Source: Stropharia rugosoannulata (taxonomy: Eukaryota > Basidiomycota > Agaricomycetes > Agaricales > Strophariaceae). From it: a stretch of DNA of 64,000 nucleotides. Below the pieces are notes generated by a model. That model did no database searches, was not told where the DNA came from, and saw nothing but the letters and a program-made list of their open reading frames with translations. The stretch covers positions 1,364,001 through 1,428,000 of the forward strand of contig JANCIK010000012.1 in assembly GCA_028532985.1 (NCBI GenBank). Reading direction: 5' to 3'. Position numbers and translations under genes: made by a program. This document shows, in pieces, positions 44,320 to 55,588 of this stretch. Within the stretch, counting starts at the first letter, position 1, and each line of letters starts with the position of its first letter.

Positions 44320-45271
44320 TGTGAGGGGCTAGGGCTGGCCCCTTGTGAAAATGAGAAAACCACAAGATTTAGAACATAGATGCACAAGAGGCAACATAAT
44401 TGCCATAACAATCAGAAACTACTACCGGAAACCGAAAGAACAAGATAAAGCATGAAATATGAAGACTGAGATATGAAGATGCAAGTTTATTTAAAGATAT
44501 GAAATATGTACATAATGAAACAAGAAGACAAGCACAAGGAAGACTCAAAATATTATTACAAACTCAATGGTCAATCAAGAAAGATAACAGCATCAGAGCA
44601 ATATTGGACTTCTGATACTGACAACATCAGATCAATATTAACAATCTGATGTAACTATGGATCCACAAGGGAGTCAATCACAAGGAAATACTCATCTATA
44701 CAACCTGGGACAAATATGGTGAAGATTTCTGATGATATGCAGGCTTGTGGTAACAGAAAGCAGAGGACTCTTGACACAAACACAAGAGACATAGGTGTGG
44801 AAAGAGGGATAGAGAAGATATATATTTAGAAGTGAACATGGATATGATCTGGCTGTAGGAAAGGGTTTCTTGTGCTTGAGCGTGGATTCTAAAGATAAGG
44901 AAAATTGTGGCCAAGATATGAAGCATGCTGCAGTGCAGTGTGGTTTCCAAAGAGACAAAGTCAGCATGGCAGAGCAGTTGAATCTTCATGAATGTATATA
45001 GTATGATCTGGGCATGGCAACCAGATTGGGTATTTAAAGAGTAGAATATCTCTGTATTTCCCTAGCTTCCCTTAGGGTTAACTTCTATCTATACACACTA
45101 TACCTGTTTGTATCAGAAATCATTGTTAAAGACCTTTACACTAAAAGCTCCTTATTGCAAAACAAGTAAAACCTTGTCAACATGCTATCATTGTACACAT
45201 GTTGCTCCTGCATATTGTGAACTTTAGAGACAGGCTTTTCAGACCAGTCCAACCTGACTTCACACCTCACA
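44320..45271 (+). mobile_element. Solo LTR (copy B)
   Basis: A 952-bp sequence from TGTGAGGGG to CCTCACA aligns along its whole length with copy A at 18701-19665, with many substitutions. The TATTTAAAG box near 45032 is in the same relative place as in copy A. The 4-bp flanks (GTGG and GCAG) do not match, so either the duplication has decayed or the copy arose by recombination. No attached internal genes. Confidence 0.7.
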
Positions 45272-45892
45272 GCAGCATAGGGCATTTATGTCTGTCAAGG
45301 GAGGGACACCATTTGAAGGCCTGTGAGAAGGCTTGTTGCATAGCATAGAGGCAAAATTGGGCTGCTGCATGTAATGGGTTGGGCTAGGACAATATGTATA
45401 AGGAGCTCAAGCACCTAGCTCCATATTGACACCAAGGAGGTGGCCTGCAGAACAGAGGCACATTCAAAGTGAATGACAATGGAGCCCTAGAAGTGCAACA
45501 TTAATTAGAATACAAGGCATAAAATAAAATAAAATGGTGATTTTACTTACATTTGAAAGCCTAGTAATAAGGATATTCTTGTAGATTTGAAAGGGGAAAT
45601 GGCTGCCAGTACATGCTGTTTATCCACCAAAGCTAGCTACCTTGCAAAACTCTGCAGATAGCAATCTGCAATAGGGATTGCAAGTAGAGGCTAAAGCAGA
45701 GGAATTGATATCAGCTAAACAAGAGACATATCTCTAATTAAATAAAATCACAACTTATCACAACTCATGTGACAACTCATGTGACTTGTTTCATGTGCAT
45801 TATGACCCCTATCTGAGTGCCATCTATGCTAGTATCTCTTGCCTATCTACTCTACTGCTTTGATCAAGCCTTGGATATTTTGTTAATTCAGC
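45272..45892. other. Unclassified AT-rich DNA
   Basis: No gene supported. It is low in CpG and resembles the surrounding decayed repeats. Confidence 0.3.
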
Positions 45893-46169
45893 ATGAGTGG
45901 TCCATCTAAAAGCACCATTAGCAATGACTCATTAGACCAGGCAAGCACTTGCTCTTGTTTAATAGCAAATACTAAACAGAGGAATGCAGGTCACTTTGGG
46001 CCAGCCAGATGTTATTATCTGTGACTGCAATTTGTCTAATCTTCTTTCAGCCTATCTAGAAATGCCTGATGAGAAACTAGACCATTTGTTGGGAACTGAG
46101 TCCAACTCTAGGGATAACAATAGAAAGAAGAAGAAAGGCAAAAAAAGGGTGAAGTCAAAAAAAAAATAG
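45893..46169 (+). CDS. Unidentified small Lys-rich protein (71 residues)
   Basis: Two exons (45893-45989 and 46051-46169) with a GT-AG intron of 61 nt give an open frame starting MSGPSKSTISNDSLDQ and ending in KKKKGKKRVKSKKK. The basic tail is encoded by an A-rich run that ends at TAG. In another frame just after it the sequence continues protein-like (VKLAEENKPLTDHLKLCNKL), so the short end may result from slippage in the A run and the original protein may have been longer. I do not recognise it. It is surrounded by repeats and may be a mobile-element gene. Confidence 0.3.
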
Positions 46170-46617
46170 GAAAAAAAGCAGTGGGGTTTTTGTTAAACTA
46201 GCTGAAGAAAATAAGCCTCTTACTGATCATCTAAAGCTATGCAACAAGCTATTACAAAAAATGAGATCTACTAGTCATCTAGCTATTCTCTTTTATTAAA
46301 GGGCACTCCAGTTAGCACTGGATGATATGGCAAAAATCCTACACTAGAGCAATGCACTGTCATTTGAGAAATGGTAGAGGATAGATCAATTAAAAGCACC
46401 ATAGCCAAGTTTTTCCCTGTATATGCCTCTAATCTGTAAGACTATGCTTATATAAATACATAGGTTACAAATTCAATCACTCAAAGCACACTTGGCTTGT
46501 GCTCTGGGAGGCTGGAGCTGTTATTGAGCTGCCAGTATAGACAATGATTGCATATCCATCTACTCTTTTGTTTCACTTTAATATTAATATTCATAGTAAG
46601 TTAGTATTAAGTACTCT
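46170..46617. other. Possible continuation of the Lys-rich gene, degraded
   Basis: The plus frame from about 46184 to 46299 reads VKLAEENKPLTDHLKLCNKL and then LLQKMRSTSHLAILFY before a stop. Helix-like composition suggests old coding sequence. The rest is not assignable. Confidence 0.25.
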
Positions 46618-46896
46618 TTGAATTTATCTAATGTTGAAGAAGACTTCAAGTTTGTAACAACTGAGGGGGATGAAAGACCTACCCCTGAAAATTCCAAGCC
46701 CATTAAAAATGGAGATGATGAAGGCAGAGGAAGCCTGGTTTATTTTAACCAGGCTACTATGTACACTTATTCTGAAACTGATAGCTTCAGCATGGACAAA
46801 GCTAAAAATAAAGGGCATTTAGACACTACCAATTTTCAAGAAAACATTCAAGAAGCCTTTATGAGCTTTGAAAAAATTTCTTTACTAAAGCATTAA
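46618..46896 (+). CDS. Unidentified acidic open frame (92 codons)
   Basis: The frame starts MNLSNVEEDFKFVTTEGD and is rich in Asp, Glu and Asn, ending EKISLLKH. There is no recognised domain, and the frame could be part of a multi-exon gene whose other exons I cannot identify. It may belong with the Lys-rich piece upstream. Support is weak. Confidence 0.2.
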   Translation: MNLSNVEEDFKFVTTEGDERPTPENSKPIKNGDDEGRGSLVYFNQATMYTYSETDSFSMDKAKNKGHLDTTNFQENIQEAFMSFEKISLLKH

Positions 46897-47889
46897 ATGT
46901 ACTAGATATGCAATTTATGGAAATATACTGTGGTCAAGGAGATGCTACTAAAACTCACCTTTGCAATATGTAGAGCTGGATAGAATGTCTCCTAGAAACA
47001 TCAATGACTGCATGCATAAGCATGATTGGTGTTTCCAGGATAGCACCAGCTTCAATGTGCAGATAGTAGGTCTGGTGATTGGAATAGAATAAGCAAGAGA
47101 AGCTGGTAACTGGGGCCTTGAGAATTGCACAGTCGTGAGTGAGGCAGAAATTAGCATAGACACCCTTGGGACAGTAATTAGGAATAGCAGATTTGGGAGT
47201 ATTGGATGGTAAATTTTTGATAGCATCATTGGAGTTGTTGATCAACAAATCATTGACAGTAGTTGCAGAAGTAGGGATGATTGTGTTTTTTGTGAGGCTT
47301 GCTTTCAAGGGGTTCAAGAAGCCTTAAGGTTTATAATAGCTGGACTTGCTCTGATCACACTTTATGCATGAATTATGATAGAACTCTATATCTTTAGCTA
47401 TTGTTTTGCATATTCATGTAGATATGTATAAGTTTTGTAATAGTTCAGATGTGCCAATATTATTTCCCTTGCAGAGCATCCCATTACTTGAATTTTTGGA
47501 ATACCAAGTAGTTTTTTGTCACTTTGGACTTGATACAGGAGCTGCTCCTTGTCATTATATGAAAAAGCATTAAAATTTTGTGGATCTTCAACTATACTTC
47601 TGAAGAATGGATCCTTGGAGTATCAGCCTTTGATCTCCTTTAGTATATCTACATTATCAAATTCTTTGGATAGATCTAGGATGGGAAAGTTGCTCCCCTT
47701 ATTCTCTTCCTCTACTTCAGCTTGCTCAGCATGCTGTGCTATTGTATTTCTCACACCCTCTGGAGCAGGAGGTATGGATTGCACTTGGAGATTTAACACC
47801 CTTCGAGGCATTGCTAAGAGTGGAGCTAGGTGGGTTACTCTTTTTTCTAGCCAAAAAGCAAATTACTAAACATTTTGATAGGTCTGGGC
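46897..47889. other. Unclassified decayed DNA
   Basis: A minus-strand frame at 46955-47317 (NDLLINNSNDAIKNLPSNTP; then IEAGAILETPIMLMHAVIDV) and another at 47623-47811 (KGSNFPILDLSKEFDNVDIL) look protein-like, but I cannot place them. They may be parts of one old mobile-element gene. Confidence 0.25.
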
Positions 47890-48850
47890 TAGTGATGGGC
47901 AGGCTTGGGCTTGGCCTAAAGCCCATGGCTTGGGCCAGGCCTGCCCTGGCTTACACCTATAAATAGTACAAACCAAGCCCAAAGCCTTGTGCCACAGCTT
48001 GGTCTGGCTGGGCTTGGGCCTAAGCCTAGGCTTTGAACACATGTATACAACATGTATGCAGACCTTCAGATGTGTAAAAAAAAAAAACTATGTTTCAATT
48101 CGATTATTTTCAATATATCTATGTATAAATACTACAATGCAGATGTTTCTACTCATTAGGATCAGACTTATCAATATCAATTACCAAAGAATCCCATGAC
48201 TTTGGATCCTTGTTACTAGTATCTTCCTGTAGTTCATCAAACATTGCTTCTGCTTTCTCAAGATCATGTTCTAGGATTGATGACAGCTCATTCTCACAGA
48301 AGAGAGAAAGATCTGCTTTTGATTTGATGCAACACTTCATAAACTGTAGAGCTTCAACAATATCAGCTTGCAACCTGTTCTGGCACTTACTAATGGTGAT
48401 TCCAGCTGATGAAAAGGCTTGCTCACTTGAGACAGAAGATGCCATAATGGCAAGATAGTCATGAGCAAGTGAGCCCCAAACTGGAAGGCGTGCCATGTTT
48501 GTCTGTGAAAAAATGTCAAGAAGTTAGCATTAAAATCTGTAGTTTAAATTCCATGAGACATCTGACATACACCCCACCATCTGACAATAGAGGTGCTATT
48601 CAGCGCATCTGTGCCCTTAATGTATGCATTAAACTTTGCCATCCATGGTTTGGCACGTGCAGCAGCTGCAGCTGGTGTTGAAGTGGTTAATACCTGAGAG
48701 GCATCAAAGGATGTGTTACTGTTGTCACCTGAGTCATATTTAGCCATAAGCCTTGCAAGCTTGCTATTGGCTGAGCACCCCTGCAGAGGTGGAGGCACAC
48801 TCTTGCCATACATCTCAAGATAGCAGGCCTTAAACTGTATACACAATTAA
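47890..48850 (-). pseudogene. C-terminal remnant of a hAT transposase with one transposon end
   Basis: On the minus strand a first exon (48846 to about 48550) ends with DALNSTSIVRWWG, and after an intron of about 50-65 nt the second reads LPVWGSLAHDYLAIMASSVS and SEQAFSSAGITISKCQNRLQ. This is the hAT dimerisation domain (family pattern SSERAFSSAG). Arg is replaced by Gln, Cys and Gln at three places, the changes expected from C-to-T decay of CpG. The sequence TAGTGATGGGC at 47890 with following GGGCTTGGCC repeats looks like the 3' transposon end. The catalytic N-terminal two-thirds are missing. Confidence 0.7.
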
Positions 48851-49119
48851 TTAAATAATATAGAAAAGTTATAGGATTATAAAAGATGTACAATAGACTT
48901 AGCTCAATGTGAAAATCAAGGCTATGCAGGATGACAAGGCTGGTGAATACATGTCAAATAAGTTTATATAGTTCATGGAGCAATGCAGCATTCACAGGTG
49001 ACACAGCACATAAAATCGGCCTCAGCAGAATAGTGTTGCTGAATGCACCAACTGCACTATTGCTGAACACATCACTGCAATGCTTGTAGAGGCAAAGCTC
49101 CCACTCTCGTTCTGGTGAC
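48851..49119. other. Unclassified spacer
   Basis: No gene supported. It contains a single CTCAGCAGAATAG (about 49022), the same word that is dispersed in the 29-30 kb region. Confidence 0.3.
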
Positions 49120-50506
49120 TTGCAGTCATGACTTACATTCACGTGTGGAACAGGCTACCTACATTGTCTCTAACTGACTCTGTGCCCTACACTGAGTGGT
49201 ATGGCAAGAAACCTGATATGAGCCATCTCCATGTCTTTGGTTGTGCAGAGAGACAAATGCAAGTCACTACAACCACATGTTGAGAAGTGCATCTTTGTCA
49301 GTTATCCTACAGGCTACAAAGGGTGGCAGTTCTACAATCCGTCCACTAAGAAGTATGTGATCTCGGAACATGCTATCTTTAATGAACACAGTTTTCCTGG
49401 TTTGAAGGTGACTTCACCAATATACCTGTTTCCAAAGGGCACACCTTCACACTTCTCAGATGTGCCAGATTCTGGGGGGGATTCAACTGCTGCCTATTTG
49501 CCTGACTTGGACACTGATGACTCAGACACACCAACTGCACCTCCTTCAGCAGAACCAGCACCATCTGACTCATCATCTGATGATGAACACGATGCACCTA
49601 CTCCCAAATTGCAGAAACCGACTACTGACACGAAATCATCAAGTTTACCAAAGTGCTCAACTCTGGCTAATTCACATTCTGGGAAATCACATGTGCATTC
49701 TGGTCCAACTGCTGGTCCTAGCAAGTCGAGCCAAGTATCATCGGATAGGACATCGAAAGACGAGTCTGACAGTACCACACCCAAGTTGGAGTCATTGCAT
49801 TGCATTCTGCAATTGACAAAAACACCAATATGCTCAACTCAACCAGATCAGCATTCTGCTCCAAACATGCCCCAACTGCCTCGTACTGTTGCACCTCCCA
49901 TTCCTGTGAAACCCAAAGTCATTGCAGAGCCTCTGAGACACACAACACATGAATCTCGTCCTCCTGGTGAATGGTGGAAAGTCAAACCTGCTGCTGTGCC
50001 CCTCCTGCCATCTATGCTGCCTTCTGAGACAGACAACCTCGATAACAATGAACTCGACAGTTATACTGTTGATGAAGGTCTGGAAGAGGTTCAGTTTGCT
50101 GGTGCTGCTACTGTGTCAGATCCCAAGAACTACAAGCAGGCACTCAAGGGCGACAATGCAGACAGATGGCAAGATGCAGCAAATGCAGAGTACAACACAC
50201 TGTTGCAGAACAACACTTGGGAAATTGTCGACTCGCCACCTGGTGCAAAGGCAATTGGTTCTGGTTGGGTCTTCAAGGTCAAGTGTCATGCAGATGGTAC
50301 TGTGGAGCATTATAAGGCTTGTATCATTGCAAAGGGCTACAGTCAGTGTCCTGGTGTTGATTACACCGGAGTCTTTGCTCCCACCTTCTGTCTAGCAACC
50401 TTGCACATGATACTAGCTATTGCAGCTGCAGAGGACCTTGAGCTATGCTCTGTGGATATTTTGTCTGCATTCACCAATGGTGACTTGGATGAGAACATCT
50501 ACATGC
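49120..50506 (+). pseudogene. Ty1/copia fragment, integrase end to RT start
   Basis: Begins with the end of integrase (VWNRLPTLSLTDSVPYTEW, then MSHLHVFGC), has a frameshift near 49235, and continues with QPHVEKCIFVSYPTGYKGWQ. A Ser/Pro/Asp-rich linker follows, then the RT start WQDAANAEYNTLLQNNTWEI and VFAPTFCLATLHMILAIAAA, and DILSAFTNGDLDENIYM. It stops at about 50506, where an oppositely oriented copia piece of the same family starts. The family differs from the copia element at 36580-40822: it has the long Ser/Pro-rich linker and different RT residues. Confidence 0.8.
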
Positions 50507-51440
50507 CAACAGCAGCAACAAACTCAGCTTCAGTGGTGGAAAGCATCACAATGCTCTGCAACTTGCTAGACCAGCTAATTGCACCACCAGCCATGAGAAT
50601 GACATATCCACCTGTAGAGCATCCAGTGTCCTTGCAGTCGCCGTGTGCAGCATCACAGTAAGTTGTGAACAGATCTGTACCAAGTGAACCAGAGTAAACC
50701 AACTTGTACTCAAGTGTTCCTTTCAGATACTTGAACAAGTGCTTGACTGCTGTTCAGTGCTGCGGTCCAGGATTGCTGTTAAAGCATGCAAGATAGGACA
50801 CAGTGTGTGCAATGTCAGGACATGTCATTGTGGCGAGATACTGAAGGGAACCAATGGCGCTGAGGTAGGGAATGTTTCACATGAACTCAATGTTGTCAGA
50901 GCTGCTAGGTGCCATTGCACATGTTAGCACAGTGCCAGCTGACATAGGAGTGGTGACAGGAATTGCATCTTGCATACTGTAACATTCAAGCATGTCCAGA
51001 ATGAACTGGCGCTGGTGGAGCGAAATCTCACGTTTGCTGCAATCCCTGGTTATGCCAACACCTAGTAGAAACTCTGTTGCACCAAGATCCCTGCATTTGA
51101 AGCGTTCACTGAGTTGCTTCACAGCACGGTTAATGGATGAAGTCAATTTGGACACAAATGTGATGTTGTCAATGTAGATGGGCATAAAAATGCAAACTGT
51201 GCCCTATAGCCCTTTGCGACAATACGAGCCTTGTAGTGCTCCACAGTGCCATCTGCATGACACTTGACCTTGAAAACCCAACCAGAACCAATAGCCTTTG
51301 CACCAGGTGGCAAGTCGACAATTTCCCAAGTGTTGTTCTGCAGCAGTGTGTTGTACTCTGTATTTGCTGCATCTTGCCACCTGTCTGCATCGTTGCCCTT
51401 GAGTGCCTGCTTGTAGTTCTTGGGATCTGACACAGTAGCA
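50499..51440 (-). pseudogene. Second Ty1/copia fragment, inverted, internally deleted
   Basis: Reads on the minus strand from 51433: SDPKNYKQALKGNDADRWQD, TWEIVDLPPGAKAIGSGWVF, then a junction near 51180 that skips the middle of RT. After that come NITFVSKLTSSINRAVKQLS and DLGATEFLLGVGITRDCSK, then RNase H, CDAAHGDCKDTGCSTGGYVI and LSTTEAEFVAAV, which stops at 50499. The first part duplicates 50114-50330 of the plus-strand fragment with few differences. The two copies face each other tail to tail. The 5' side at 51440 abuts the CATCAGG end of another element. Confidence 0.75.
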
Positions 51441-51818
51441 CATCAGGAAAATCACTTTTTTGCTGAGAGCTATTTAAAGACATTTTAGTAACTTTTAGTC
51501 CATCGTTTCAAACTAGATTTAATTAAAGCCCCAATCATATCTTTAAATAGCTTGATAGGTCTTCGGCAGTCTTTTTAGCCTTGCCTTAAACTAAGTATAG
51601 CTTTGTAGGTCTCTGTAGGTCTCTTTAGTTCTCTACAAGTCTTTTTTATGTACATTTTCTTATAACCATATAAAACTTGTACATTCCATTGTAAAACCAT
51701 AAATTCTATAGCTATGGGGTAAATTCTAATCTAATTACAAAAACTAACTAAAGAAAAGTCGCAACTGGTGGTCATTTCTATGCAGGTCTTGTCAGGCTCT
51801 ACTATACAAGTTGATTGG
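51441..51818. repeat. One end of a family III CATCAGG element
   Basis: Starts CATCAGGAAAATCACTTTTT directly after copia sequence (AGTAGCA). The next 200 bp contain GTCT-type words (TAGGTCTCTGTAGGTCTCTT) like the ends of family II. The matching other end was not found in the window. The unidentified gene at 51819-55076 lies just inside this end and points towards it. Confidence 0.55.
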
Positions 51819-54800
51819 TCAGCAAACCCACCCATTCCAACTCTGGGTATTCTGATCTAATACTTGTTGTTCTGCTAGAAACTGTATGCCATCACTGTAA
51901 CTTTGATCGTCCTTTTCATGCTTATCCTGGATTATCAGAAAGTATACTCGTTCCAGTTGAGGCATTGTTAGCGACCAAACAACAGACACAAGTGAGGAAA
52001 CGAAGTCCCTCATATAACCCATACTAGGATTGGTGTCGTACATATGGTAATGTAGCAACCAAGAAGTATAGATAATGACCGATTTCAGAAATGAAAGACG
52101 ACCTAAAGCAGAGGCCCAGTCTCTAGAACACCATGGATATAGTCCAAGACGATTATCCTAATATAAAGAATATGAGTAAAGATAGGGTAACATAGAAGTA
52201 TACAACTAACCTGTATCGGTAGTATTGGCATACGACAGTCATATATAACCTGAAGGTTGACTAAATGGGGACCCAATAAATCAACCCATTTATCCAAAAC
52301 CTCCGAAACCAACCAAGCAACATCACCACAGTGAATTTGTAAGGCTTTTACTTGCATATTGGAGAACATAATTGCATAGAGTTTCACAATTGTATTCTGT
52401 TGGTTGTTGACTCTGGGAATTCAGAACTGCAATGCCCAAATGTTACATCAGGAAAATGACTTTTGTCCCCAGGGGCTTTGTATCTCCCTGGCACAGCCTT
52501 AGAGATCCTAAGGCAGCCAGGGCATGCAAAGCAGCCAGGGCCCTTAGGTGCACTCAGGGCAAGGTCCCTCTGCAAACTACCAGGTACAACTTTCCCAAGG
52601 CAATCCAGGGTAGCTCAAGGCATCCTAGGATCCACCAGATGGGCCTTGTATCATTCAAAGATGTTTATATATAATGCCATTTAACAAGTACTATTCAAAC
52701 TTCTTATAAAAAACAAGTTATATATTGACTCTAACTACACTAGATAATACAGTATTCATGTAGATACATATAATACAACACAGTGATAGGGCGCTTATGA
52801 AGATAGTAATTCTGCACGGAATAACGCGTTCAGGGGCTCATTAGAAAGCCTGAATTAACGCGAAGAAGCTCCAAAAAACCGCGACGCAATTGAGGAAGTT
52901 GTTCTTGACTTAGAGCAAAATTAGTCCAAGACAGGGAGATGGAGGAGGACATGGCTACTCACAGGCATCCAGGAGTCTCAAAATTTGTGTAAGGAACGCG
53001 TTCAAACCCCACATAAATGGTGAATAAACATGCCAAGTTGCGAAAGCCTTTGTTGAAAATTGAAGGAAGGAGATGATATTCAACTCTGCAATAGTAGTCA
53101 TATTGTCAATAGGGACATTGGATATTGAAGGCGTATCGGACGCCATAAACTGGTTGATTAGTCGATACATATCTATAGTAAAAGACTCCAAAAGAATTAG
53201 CCAAAAATACGAACAGGAACCCAAGATATGAAGTACTTTACCTGGAGGAGGGAGGGGGAGGAGGAGCACATGGCGGATTTTTGGATTCCAAGCGACAATA
53301 TATAGCGTTTAAGGGCTCGTTAGAAAGCTACAATCAAGGTGAGTTCATCATAGAAAGAATTAAGGAGATTGGAGACGAACCTATGTCAGAATCAAAGAAA
53401 TACTCCAAAACTCCGAAGTTGACTAGCAACTTGAGATGAAGGACGCTTGGTGGCCCCAAAAATTAATCCGTCACAGGAGAGGGTACCTTATGTAGTTGAG
53501 TAAGTTATCCCAAAGTTTGAGACACTCAGGACATCTAGAAGCGCACCTATGAATTAATTTGTCCCACCTAGGGGTAGGAGGATACACAGAGTGAGATCGC
53601 CCTCAAGCTTGTCAAATCGCGCAATTAATGGTACTGTTCGATAGGTATTAATGAGACGAACCAGGAAATGCAAAGATCATACTGTTTGGCCGGGTATTGA
53701 CAGATATATGAGGGAAAATGCATCCTAGGGGGACTTGACACCTATAAGATGATACTTGGCAAGTACTGGATGAATTGGCATGATCTTGGAGACGTTTGGC
53801 AGAGGACTAAGATGGTCTTGAAGGTGCAAAAGGAATTAGGAGTGAAGGTGGACAGGATCTGGAGTTATGGCACTTACAAGCAGAGGCAGTCCAGGGGCAG
53901 GAGGAGCACATCACAGTTGGACGGCTTCCAGACGTCGGAATCAAACATTCAAGGACTCGATGGAATCCCCTAATCTTCAGGAGCTCATATATGAAAAGAA
54001 CGACGCAATAAACCCAACACATACCTTTAAAATTGATAAAACATCGGAAATTGGGGGAAGGAGGGTAACATAGCCGGTTCTCGCCTTCCAGGCGACCAAA
54101 TCCATTGGTATTGAGCTCGTTAGAATCACATAATTGCCCACATTCTGAATCTGGGGCGACCGAAGGCTTGGAATAAACGGATGAGAAGGGAAATGGTGAA
54201 CTGTACCAATAGGGGTCTCCAGATGGTGCTAAGTTTACACGTCAAATACTGGTTCGTTTGGAATGTTCTTGGATGCGTTGGAAACGTATAGATGAGCTAA
54301 AGACGTACCAAAAACCGCTTCATAATGCAGTTCACCGTTCCGACGATATACAGCAATCTCTATTGGAACAGGCCCATTCCATGATCCATCCTTGTCTGCC
54401 CTAAGCCCAGGTCAGGATCCAACAAGGTAGCAGCAATCAAGAACTGCCTGTGTAGAGTGAAGCCCAAGCATACAAGTAAAGTTGGGTGAGGGGGGTGGGG
54501 AACACAAGAGTGCAGTGCAAGTGAACTTAGAGGACTTAGTCGACTTAGTGCGATATTGGATAGGCTTACATAATCAAATTATCGCACTATTTGAAGTACT
54601 TAAATGGGCATGTCACCCACATAATGTGTATAATTTTAATGTTTGAAAATCAACAATGAAGGTGGGAAAAGTCGTTCAAGCTGGCTTTATTTCCCCACGT
54701 TGCATGGAAATTCAAAGCATGCCAGGGCATGCCAGGACATGCCAAGGCATCTCATGACATCCTAAAGTAGTTAAAGGCCCCATCAATTGATGATCTGATT

Positions 54801-55076
54801 GCACTTTCCTAAAGTGCCCTCCGATCAAAAGTCTTTTTCGTGATATAGCAAATGCATTGGTGCAGCTGGAAAGGCGATGCTGTCAGTAGAAACTAGTAAA
54901 GTCTTCACAGAATTGGAGCTGGGTTGCATATTGGTCCAGTGATGTCAGCAAAGGCATAGTGTTTCGGCTTGCTAACCAAGCCTTATATCCCAACTGCCGA
55001 AAGACACCTCCTGACTTGTAGCTAGGCAGCTCCCAAAACAAAGCTTCTAAAATAATATCCCGAAGCTCAAAGGGAA
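51819..55076 (-). pseudogene. Unidentified gene inside the family III element, cut by family I copy 3
   Basis: Reading down from 55076 on the minus strand: PFELRDIILEALFWELPSYK, then GGVFRQLGYKAWLASRNTMP and TSLDQYATQLQFCEDFTSFY. After removal of 52446-54845 with one TA, the frame continues without a shift as ANIWALQF, IVKLYAIMFSNMQVKALQIH, GDVAWLVSEVLDKWVDLLG and DCRMPILPIQ. A GT-AG intron (52158-52210) then joins NRLGLYPWCSRDWASALGRL; the stop is at 51819. Two in-frame TGAs (after TSFY and ALQF) could be decayed CGA codons. The 5' end is not defined. I do not recognise the family. The long, aromatic-rich, well-spliced frame indicates a once-real protein. Its position inside a CATCAGG end makes it a candidate gene of an autonomous element, but this is only inference. 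Confidence 0.5.
52446..54845. mobile_element. Family I terminal-inverted-repeat element, copy 3 (2400 bp)
   Basis: Starts CATCAGGAAAATGACTTTTG and ends with the inverse of CATCACGAAAAAGACTTTTG, with the last base changed to A. The duplication is TA (52444-52445 and 54846-54847). Removing it rejoins the frame of the unidentified gene across the site. It is almost identical to copy 2, which differs by single bases only, for example in an A run near 33010. Non-coding. Confidence 0.85.
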
Positions 55077-55588
55077 CTATTACATTTCACTACATAAGAA
55101 TGTATATCACAATCCAAAATAAATACAACATACTTTTCGTCCATCCAGGAGCAATAAGCTCCTGAATCTCTTGCAGTGTTGAGGATAATATGTATAGCCA
55201 TGAAAGTATATAAGCTATAAGGTGAATGCTATGTATTCCGACTAATAGCAGCAGATACAATCAGTAAAGCTTATATTGAACTGGAATATAAACATACACT
55301 TAGAAAACAGTTCAAAATACACCTGGTGGGTTTGCTGACTAGCTACTATGGGCATTTGATAGAAAGACAAGAAGTTGTTGTAGACATTGTAAGAAATGTA
55401 TGGGTTGATTGAAACAGCACAGAATATAGTAGTAAGCCTACAGCAAAGATCATTTACTGTTTGCATAACTATAATGATCACCTGATTATTTACCCAACTT
55501 TGCTATACCAGTACATAATGGGTATTGTTCACAACCATAGTACAATAGTAGAATGTACTTTGTAAATAATAATGACTAGGAGCTTTAG
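55077..55588. other. Spacer between the unidentified gene and the TET/JBP-like remnant
   Basis: AT-rich. A possible exon upstream of 55130 on the minus strand (KRFRSLLLLDGRK) could lead into PFELRDII by an intron of about 55 nt. Nothing else can be supported. Confidence 0.3.

Noticed and set aside
46897..48850. A KDZ transposase as carrier of the TET/JBP-like gene
   Set aside because: I looked for long Cys-cluster and KDZ-type motifs here and around 59-64 kb and found hAT and Plavaka patterns instead.
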